DNA from: a virus
Direction: 5' to 3' (one strand)
Length of the DNA stretch: 62,857 bases
Virus record (IMG/VR): IMGVR_UViG_3300025009_000105
Coordinates: 1 to 62,857 of that record
Below the pieces are notes generated by a model. The model did not search any database. It was not told where the DNA came from and was given only the letters and a program-made list of their open reading frames with translations. This document shows positions 58,015 to 62,857 of the stretch, piece after piece; the stretch's first letter is position 1; every line of letters starts with the position of its first letter. The position numbers and the translations under genes were made by a program.

Positions 58015-58903
58015 GGCTCTCCTTCCATATCTTGTACTCCGCTGCTGTCATTTTGTTGCCAGTCTCCGGCTCCGGGACGTAGGGCTTGTGATATTCCGGG
58101 ATGGGTTCGGAGGAAACCTGGGCACTGATCAGTTCCAGCCAGTGTTCTTGAATGCCCTTCAGGTCGTACTGTTTCCAGTTGAAACGCTTGTCGAATTTCC
58201 ATGTCTCGGAGGCAGTTTTGATCTGTTCGGGAGTGACCTTGTTCTCGATTGCCCATTCCATGAATTGACGACCGTACTTCGTCTCGAAGTTGGGTGTGTA
58301 TAGGAAATACTTTGCAAGTGCGTCTTTAATGGCTTTTGGACTTAGGGAGTATTTGATGATTCCATCAACCAGATCCCCGCTTTTGTTTGTCTTGTTATAC
58401 TCTTGTTTAGGTGAAGTTTCTTCACCGATTCCCGCGTCAGAGTTCACTAAGTCCGCGTCAGAGTTCACTGGTGAAGTTTCTTCACTACCCGGAATTACGG
58501 GGTCAGACGTGCCGAAGGCGGCGTAAGAAAGTATCCTATAAACATTGTGGCCACGTGTGTTTTTTACTGTCAGATACCCCTCTTTCTCAAGTTCCCTAAC
58601 CGTGTCTATGATCTCCCTGTTACTAAGGCCGGTGTCTTTCTGCATTTTTGCGATAGACGGGTAACTAACATAGTTCTCGTCTATTCTAATGGCAATCGCC
58701 ATCCAAACAGAGAGGCGCGCGCCCTTAAGGTTTCGCATGGTCTCCAGGAATGCCATGGATATTTTCACCCACGCATCCTCCCTTATCTCAATGGGCTTCC
58801 CATTCCTGTCTGATTTGATTACCCTTTGTGGAGGGTGAATCTCGTATCCTTTCCCCAACATTTCAACCGCGTCTGTAATGTATTCTGATTGTTGCTCTGT
58901 CAT
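58001..58903 (-). CDS. Replication initiator-like protein with winged helix
   Basis: Encodes 300 aa. Residues about 45-125 form a winged-helix-type domain (SVWMAIAIRIDENYVSYPSIAKMQKDTGLSNREIIDTVRELEKEGYLTVKNT). A linker (about 139-165) is encoded by a repeated DNA block (VNSDADL-VNSDAGI). The C-terminus (about 190-290) resembles a helicase-loader/DnaD-type helical region. Upstream of DnaB in the same operon, it is the best candidate for lambda-O-like initiation. RBS GGAGGATTTTGTT. Confidence 0.7.
   Translation of the reverse strand: MTEQQSEYITDAVEMLGKGYEIHPPQRVIKSDRNGKPIEIREDAWVKISMAFLETMRNLKGARLSVWMAIAIRIDENYVSYPSIAKMQKDTGLSNREIIDTVRELEKEGYLTVKNTRGHNVYRILSYAAFGTSDPVIPGSEETSPVNSDADLVNSDAGIGEETSPKQEYNKTNKSGDLVDGIIKYSLSPKAIKDALAKYFLYTPNFETKYGRQFMEWAIENKVTPEQIKTASETWKFDKRFNWKQYDLKGIQEHWLELISAQVSSEPIPEYHKPYVPEPETGNKMTAAEYKIWKESHEQK
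58410..58486. other. Putative replication origin with iterons
   Basis: Outer near-identical palindromes GGTGAAGTTTCTTCACC (58410-58426) and GGTGAAGTTTCTTCACT (58470-58486) flank two 17-bp direct repeats CCGCGTCAGAGTTCACT (58432-58448, 58453-58469) spaced 21 nt, two helical turns. The pentamer GTGAA/TTCAC occurs six times. Lies inside the initiator gene, as in lambda O. Confidence 0.6.
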
Positions 58904-58924
58904 AACAAAATCCTCCGAAACTTT

Positions 58925-58996
58925 GAGAGATGCTCAGGCGACGCAAGGGCTTTGATTGAATCGGCTGGCGTTGCCGAAATAACCTAAGCACCTCTC
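58925..58996 (-). ncRNA. Structured leader RNA of the replication operon
   Basis: A 14-bp outer stem (58925-58938 GAGAGATGCTCAGG with 58983-58996 CCTAAGCACCTCTC, two G-U) encloses smaller helices (TCGGC/GCCGA). It lies between the promoter at 59069-59096 and the initiator start. Not a riboswitch class I know. May regulate translation of the initiator. Confidence 0.5.
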
Positions 58997-59068
58997 AAAA
59001 TCCCGAAGGACTTTTATCGCCTTACGTCTGATTGTCACTCTTGCTGCGGGTTGCCATCCCACAACATC

Positions 59069-59096
59069 ATTATAATCGTTTCCTTGTCGTTGTCAA
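59069..59096 (-). promoter_or_regulatory. Strong promoter of the replication operon
   Basis: Minus strand TTGACA (59096-59091), 16-nt spacer, TATAAT (59074-59069): perfect -35 and -10. It should transcribe the leader, initiator, methyltransferase and helicase genes. The space 59097-59293 holds no recognised gene. Confidence 0.85.
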
Positions 59097-59293
59097 CCAC
59101 TTGCCCTGCCGTCTATCCTGACTTATCGGCGATCATCAGTGCCTTGCACGGCAGGGTGGCGAACTCCTGGTTTGATCGGTTTGCACCTCTTTCGACGTGT
59201 GTTTATTCCGACTTTCTCATGCTCAACGCTAATTCGCGTCCACCAGTAGTCTCATCATAATCGAACACTTCAAAAACAAGGTAGTGACGAAAG

Positions 59294-59533
59294 TCATGTT
59301 TCCAGGAACTCGATGACATACTCATAGATGCCCTTGGCGCGCTTGTCGGCGTCCCGGTAGTGCTTGATCTGGCGTGCGGTCCCGATGCGCTTGCCCTGCG
59401 GGTTCTCGACCGGAAGCACCTTGCGCGGGGGTTCCTTGGCGTAGATGTTGACGTGGTTCTCCCGGTTGAACATCTTGTCGTACTTCTTGTGACGGGGGTC
59501 ACGCTTGGTTTCATCGACCACTATCTTTTGCAT
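59294..59533 (-). CDS. 79-aa hypothetical protein
   Basis: Encodes 79 aa from ATG 59533 (AAAAGGAGTCCA). Basic N-terminal half (VDETKRDPRHKKYDKMFNRENH) and helical C-terminus (RQIKHYRDADKRAKGIYEYVIEFLET). Possible nucleic-acid binder. No family. Confidence 0.55.
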   Translation of the reverse strand: MQKIVVDETKRDPRHKKYDKMFNRENHVNIYAKEPPRKVLPVENPQGKRIGTARQIKHYRDADKRAKGIYEYVIEFLET

Positions 59534-59669
59534 TGGACTCCTTTTCCGAGATGTATCGGACGATGTGGGCATCGGCGCCACTGGCTGTTGCACACAGGGC
59601 GTAGGCGAACAATCCCATGAGGGGCATTACGATCAATCCAACCGGCAACAGGCAGACAAGGGCGTCCAT
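59511..59669 (-). CDS. 52-aa membrane protein
   Basis: Encodes 52 aa from ATG 59669 (AAAGGAGATTTAAC). LVCLLPVGLIVMPLMGLFAYALC is a hydrophobic segment. It overlaps the next gene by 23 nt and its 3' end carries that gene's RBS. Function is unknown. Confidence 0.55.
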   Translation of the reverse strand: MDALVCLLPVGLIVMPLMGLFAYALCATASGADAHIVRYISEKESNAKDSGR

Positions 59670-59767
59670 GTTAAATCTCCTTTGCGCTTCCCTCCAGTAT
59701 TTCCTCTCCAGATGGCTTCCTGCGACCTGGAGATCGGGACGGATGTGGTTCGGTAGGCGTTGGACAT
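59633..59767 (-). CDS. 44-aa hypothetical protein
   Basis: Encodes 44 aa, start ATG 59767 overlapping the upstream stop (TGATG). Basic and polar. The overlap with the 52-aa membrane gene is 37 nt. Weak candidate; may be translated only to couple the operon. Confidence 0.4.
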   Translation of the reverse strand: MSNAYRTTSVPISRSQEAIWRGNTGGKRKGDLTWTPLSACCRLD

Positions 59768-60183
59768 CACAATTCCTTTGCGATCTGAACCCGGCTCTCC
59801 TCGTCGGTTTCCGTGCCTGGCACTACGCCGAACTCCTTGGCGTACTTCTCGACCTTCTTGAAGTCGGTGGAGAGGGCGGCGGGCAGGTTGACGAAGCACC
59901 AATCCCAGACGCGGACGGCATCCACCACCTTGAAGGTCTTGAAGGTCTTGACCTCGACCTTGGGATGGACGTGTTTGTTGCCATCAATGGCAAATTGCTG
60001 CAACGCTTTTTCCTTGATCTCGTTGACCAGGCGCTCCTCCTCGCCTTCAGCCAGGGCGGACACGGCTTGCAGGGAGGTGTACTCATCCGACTTCTGGATT
60101 ACATCGACCATCTCTTTCATGGTCAAACGGGCTTTCTCTTGTGATTCGCGGACTGTGCGAAGTTTCTCGAGCAGGGTATCCAT
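59767..60183 (-). CDS. RecT-associated hypothetical protein
   Basis: Encodes 138 aa from ATG 60183 (AAAGGAGTAACC). N-terminal coiled coil (LLEKLRTVRESQEKARLTMKEMVDVIQ) then KVEVKTFKTFKVVDAVRVWDWCFVNLPAALSTDFKKVEKYAKE, a segment seen in phage proteins encoded near recT. Function is unknown; association with recombination is by synteny. Confidence 0.65.
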   Translation of the reverse strand: MDTLLEKLRTVRESQEKARLTMKEMVDVIQKSDEYTSLQAVSALAEGEEERLVNEIKEKALQQFAIDGNKHVHPKVEVKTFKTFKVVDAVRVWDWCFVNLPAALSTDFKKVEKYAKEFGVVPGTETDEESRVQIAKEL

Positions 60184-60185
60184 GG

Positions 60186-60425
60186 TTACTCCTTTGCGGG
60201 TAGCAGGATGATGGAACGGGACTGGCGCGCAATGATGCGTGCCCATCCAAGTTGTTCCATGCAAGCCAGGTCGTAGTTGACGACACTGGTGGAGGTCTCG
60301 AACGCGTCTGCGATCTCACGTCGGGACGGGGTGATGGAGGTGCGCTCCTGGTACTTCTTGATCCAGTCGTACACCTTGCGCACCTTCTTTTCGTGCTGGG
60401 TTCCGATGCGGCGGGTGGTGGGCAT
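60186..60425 (-). CDS. Winged-helix DNA-binding protein, LexA-N-like
   Basis: Encodes 79 aa from ATG 60425. VYDWIKKYQERTSITPSRREIADAFETSTSVVNYDLACMEQLGWARII is the LexA-type DNA-binding domain without a peptidase part. A small regulator; the best candidate to bind the repeated TGACA-N2-TGTCA operators, but this is only inference. Confidence 0.7.
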   Translation of the reverse strand: MPTTRRIGTQHEKKVRKVYDWIKKYQERTSITPSRREIADAFETSTSVVNYDLACMEQLGWARIIARQSRSIILLPAKE

Positions 60426-60426
60426 G

Positions 60427-60669
60427 TTATTCGCCCTCCGCAATTACGCAACATTCAGACTTTTCCCGGATGAGCGCCCAAAGCGCCCTGGCTTTGTTGT
60501 CATAGAATGAGCACTCATCTGAGTCTCCGACAAGATACAGGGTTATTTTTTCCCCTGCAATTGCTGGCGCGCCCTCGGATGTGCGTGTTTCGTGGGTCGG
60601 TTCATAGCGCACATACGTCACGAGATCCAGATTTACAACGTGGTTTCCAATTTGTATTAGTTGTGCCAT
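60427..60669 (-). CDS. 80-aa hypothetical protein
   Basis: Encodes 80 aa. IGNHVVNLDLVTYVRYEP and AGEKITLYLVGDSDECSFY are strand-rich and resemble small phage proteins of unknown role. One nt from RecT, so co-translated. No function assigned. Confidence 0.6.
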   Translation of the reverse strand: MAQLIQIGNHVVNLDLVTYVRYEPTHETRTSEGAPAIAGEKITLYLVGDSDECSFYDNKARALWALIREKSECCVIAEGE

Positions 60670-60670
60670 C

Positions 60671-61765
60671 TTATCCTCCTGTGACTGCCTTCTTGAACGC
60701 AGCCTTGATCATCGGCTTGGTGAACTTGCCGGACTTGATGCCTGTGGCAATTTCTTTGGCAGCCTGCCCGGTGGACATGTTCCACTTCTGGGCGGCGAAC
60801 TTGACCGCCTCCACTTCCATTGGGTCGATCTCGACCGCGTCCGCAGCCTGTTCCTCTGTGCGGGGGAGCATGGACTTGGCGGGTTCTGGTTCGGACGGAA
60901 CATATTTGCCACCAACAATCATCTCCTCGTTCTCGACCGTGGCGGACTCTGCGTCCACAACTTCAGCATCCCGGTCGGCGGAGAGGGCTTCCTTGAGTTG
61001 CAGGTTCTCGGTGCCGGACAGGTCTGCCCAGGACAGCAGTTGGCGCAGGACGGTTTTCATTTCCATTACATGGCGCTTGGAGGGGTCGCTCCAGTTGGGG
61101 TTGGAGTCATACTTCTGGACGTACTGCCGGGCGTGTTCCTCGATCTCCTGGCAGGACATATAGACCGATTTCTTGAAGCCCTTGACGGTCTCGAAGTATC
61201 CCATCCATCCAATCGTTTTCTTGCCCTGATCCCGGCGCACGGTGACATTGGCATACCCGGAGTAGCGGTGGTTGACACGTGACTGCGATTCCACTTCGGG
61301 CATGGTGACGAGCCCGTTTTCCAGTTGGACAACGTGCATACCGGTCAGGGGATCCTCCAGGACAGTCTGCCCTTCATAGATGGGGCCGACATTGATGATG
61401 TGGTAGCGCCCGGTGCGCATGGCAAGGGTGTGCAAGCCCTTGTAGTGGGGTTGGAACTGCGCTTCCTTCTCCCAATGTTCCGGGGTGTCTTTGGTGGCTG
61501 CCACCTTCTTGTTGTACGGAACCAACCACGCCTGTTTGAGGGCGGGGTCGCAGGACAAACCGAGGGAGGCGGCGCGCAGGGCGGCGCGCATGATGCTGGG
61601 AGGCGTGCACTTCGTCAATTCGGGGGACGCGCTGACTGCGATCAGGACGCTCTGGACGTAGGGGGCGGCGTTCCCGCCGAGCAAGTCCTCGAAGCGTGCC
61701 AGGTTGGTCGGTTGGCGCATGAAGTCTGAAACGGTGATGGCGGTGGTGGGGTTGGGTTGGGTCAT
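60671..61765 (-). CDS. recT: Single-strand annealing recombinase, RecT family
   Basis: Encodes 364 aa. MRAALRAASLGLSCDPALKQAWLVPYNKK, FQPHYKGLHTLAMRTGRYHIINVGPIYEG and GWMGYFETVKGFKKSVYMSCQEIEEHARQY are core RecT segments. Promotes annealing of single strands in phage recombination. No RecE-type nuclease gene is recognised next to it. C-terminal about 110 aa are charged with a helical end. Confidence 0.85.
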   Translation of the reverse strand: MTQPNPTTAITVSDFMRQPTNLARFEDLLGGNAAPYVQSVLIAVSASPELTKCTPPSIMRAALRAASLGLSCDPALKQAWLVPYNKKVAATKDTPEHWEKEAQFQPHYKGLHTLAMRTGRYHIINVGPIYEGQTVLEDPLTGMHVVQLENGLVTMPEVESQSRVNHRYSGYANVTVRRDQGKKTIGWMGYFETVKGFKKSVYMSCQEIEEHARQYVQKYDSNPNWSDPSKRHVMEMKTVLRQLLSWADLSGTENLQLKEALSADRDAEVVDAESATVENEEMIVGGKYVPSEPEPAKSMLPRTEEQAADAVEIDPMEVEAVKFAAQKWNMSTGQAAKEIATGIKSGKFTKPMIKAAFKKAVTGG

Positions 61766-62157
61766 TTGATCTCTCCTTGTTTGACGTATTCGATGGCTTC
61801 GTGGAGCAAGCCGATCATGGGGATGGGGTCGCCGTATTCGGAAAAAGCGTAATACGGGGATACGATCTCTACCACCCTGAGACCGTCACATCGGACTCCT
61901 CGCACCTTGTACAGAGGGCAGAGTTTGCATTTGTCCTTGACGGCTATGCACACAGCGCAGGAGTCCATGTCGATTGTCATAACCCTCATATTGTCTCCAT
62001 GGATGGCGGCGCCGTCTTGCTTCAAGCCGTGCGTTTTCAGGATCGATGGTTGTAGTCCGCGCCACTTGCGCAGGGCGTGTTTGAGCGCGCCAAGCATGGT
62101 GGTCGGTGCGGTTGCGGGAACGGGGTAATACTTCTTTTGCCAGGTCTTGAAACTCAT
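61762..62157 (-). CDS. Cys-rich hypothetical protein
   Basis: Encodes 131 aa. DSCAVCIAVKDKCKLCPLYKVRGVRC has a CxxC-x5-CxxC cluster (about residue 67-85), possibly metal or Fe-S. ATGA overlap with recT. It could be a nuclease partner, but no catalytic motif is seen. Confidence 0.6.
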   Translation of the reverse strand: MSFKTWQKKYYPVPATAPTTMLGALKHALRKWRGLQPSILKTHGLKQDGAAIHGDNMRVMTIDMDSCAVCIAVKDKCKLCPLYKVRGVRCDGLRVVEIVSPYYAFSEYGDPIPMIGLLHEAIEYVKQGEIK

Positions 62158-62172
62158 ATCAATTCTCCTTGG

Positions 62173-62451
62173 TTAGAATGGGATCTCGGGGATGGTCGCC
62201 CAGTGGGTGTCGAACCACTCATTGATGCGGTCGTTCTCTGCCTGGGCAGCCTGGTCGGGGGTGTCGTAGTCCGGGGGTGTGGCGTGCAGGGTACCGGGGA
62301 ACAGCACCTTATGCGGGAGGCGTGCTGGGGTCGGGTCACACTTGCACGCCTCGTACCGCGCTCCGCACTCATAGCAGATTCCGATGTTGGCGTATATCTG
62401 CTCGATCACGCCCGGGGGGAGTTTAATGGCGGGTCGCCTACTTTTTGACAT
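62173..62451 (-). CDS. Small zinc-ribbon-like protein
   Basis: Encodes 92 aa from ATG 62451 (AGGAGG). ICYECGARYEACKCDP (about 25-40) has four Cys in a possible zinc site. Basic N-terminus. First-to-second gene of the early operon. Function is unknown. Confidence 0.6.
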   Translation of the reverse strand: MSKSRRPAIKLPPGVIEQIYANIGICYECGARYEACKCDPTPARLPHKVLFPGTLHATPPDYDTPDQAAQAENDRINEWFDTHWATIPEIPF

Positions 62452-62707
62452 GCGTATCCTCCTGGCGCTTGTAGGGCAGGAACTTCCCATCGGTCAAGAC
62501 GATGGACTTGTCCATGGACCCGAAGGATCGGAAGTCCTGGCGCGTCTGCTTGTCTGCCGCCTTGTCGCTCATGGAACTGTACGCTTTGTATACCAGGTAG
62601 CGTTCGTTCATCTCGGCTACGATCTCTCCGATGGCGGGACCCGGTTGTTTTGCAACCCAGGCTTTTACTTCGTCGGTCAGGGGGTCGGACTTAATTCTGG
62701 TTGTCAT
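62438..62707 (-). CDS. First early-operon gene, hypothetical
   Basis: Encodes 89 aa from ATG 62707 (AAGGAGTAAAGCCT). DEVKAWVAKQPGPAIGEIVAEMNERYLVYKAY resembles a winged-helix or single-helix DNA-binding segment. Transcribed from the promoter at 62729-62756. A role in early control is possible. Confidence 0.55.
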   Translation of the reverse strand: MTTRIKSDPLTDEVKAWVAKQPGPAIGEIVAEMNERYLVYKAYSSMSDKAADKQTRQDFRSFGSMDKSIVLTDGKFLPYKRQEDTHVKK

Positions 62708-62728
62708 AGGCTTTACTCCTTGGTGTGG

Positions 62729-62756
62729 ATTATAGCACATACGGGCGGAAACACAA
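62729..62756 (-). promoter_or_regulatory. Early leftward promoter
   Basis: Minus strand TGCTATAAT extended -10 (62737-62729) with TTGTGT (62756-62751) 16 nt upstream. Drives the recT-containing operon. Confidence 0.65.
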
Positions 62757-62768
62757 GGATGGGAAGGG

Positions 62769-62800
62769 TGACGAATGACACTATTTTAGTATGACATTCG
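62769..62800. promoter_or_regulatory. Two degenerate operator copies near the right end
   Basis: TGACGAATGACA and TAGTATGACATTCG are partial matches to the recurrent operator, lying just upstream of the early promoter. Confidence 0.4.
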
Positions 62801-62857
62801 GGGGAGGGGGGTCGCGCGCCGATACGCCTCGGGGGGTCGGGGGGGGGGCGCGCCCAC
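62801..62857. other. G-rich right end
   Basis: Contains several G-runs, including about ten G in a row, and GCGCGC blocks. No gene. The left end begins with CGCG-rich sequence; no terminal direct repeat is visible. May be close to a packaging end or an assembly boundary. Confidence 0.35.

Noticed and set aside
58410-58486. CRISPR-like repeat block
   Set aside because: Only two repeats with no spacers; palindromes and in-frame coding fit iterons better.
59203-59268. Protein-like frame ending SMRKSE in the leader region
   Set aside because: The only start is an unsupported GTG giving 21 aa; no ribosome-binding site. Could be a gene remnant.
1-62857. tRNA genes, integrase, lysogeny repressor with peptidase, rRNA
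   Set aside because: None were recognised by reading the sequence; a tRNA search tool would be needed to exclude degenerate copies.

Overview
The window is the genome, or nearly all of it, of a tailed double-stranded DNA bacteriophage with a siphovirus-type tail. It carries terminase, portal, protease/scaffold, major capsid protein, tail tube, tail chaperone, tape measure, Dit/Tal-like tail-tip proteins, fibres, holin, GH25 endolysin, DnaB helicase, RecT, an initiator and DNA methyltransferases. I see no integrase, excisionase, plasmid-partition gene, rRNA, tRNA or CRISPR array, so a lytic lifestyle is likely but not proven. The host cannot be named from sequence. Clear Shine-Dalgarno sites, sigma70-like -10 boxes (often extended TGnTATAAT) and a lipobox show a bacterial host.

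Layout. (1) 56-304 is a small rightward ribbon-helix-helix-like gene next to the left end. (2) 5214 to 381 is a leftward operon of small, mostly unknown genes. Eleven of its starts share the same ribosome-binding module (AAGGAGC plus 5 nt, then the start codon), and it includes a stand-alone domain I of the DNA polymerase beta clamp. (3) 5215-5618 is a divergent control region. (4) 5619-45958 is the rightward late region: GmhA-like isomerase, terminase, portal, fibre/tailspike-like proteins, protease-scaffold, capsid, an 11-kb sugar and glycosyltransferase cluster, holin, connectors, tail, fibres and endolysin. (5) 62707 to 45932 is the leftward early region: RecT and recombination genes, a small winged-helix regulator, a strong promoter with a structured leader, an initiator gene with repeats resembling an internal origin, methyltransferases, DnaB, a metallophosphoesterase, nuclease-like genes, small membrane proteins, a lipoprotein and an acyltransferase.

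How the parts may work together. The sugar cluster sits between capsid and holin, and its genes mostly overlap by a few bases. It could build a modified (possibly heptose-derived or 3,6-dideoxy) nucleotide sugar and attach it to virions or the host surface. Five or more methyltransferases of different families suggest protection of phage DNA from restriction. Replication seems to use a phage initiator and DnaB with host polymerase; the clamp fragment may act on the host replisome.

Most novel signals: five HNH endonuclease genes each preceded by a -10 box and an RNA hairpin; an 18-19 bp operator (AGTGACAAATGTCATATT-like) repeated across the genome; a G10 tract that breaks an otherwise intact 82-codon membrane-protein gene; a receiver-nucleotidyltransferase fusion; a DegT-family enzyme with His at the catalytic Lys position; and lambda-like iterons inside the initiator gene.
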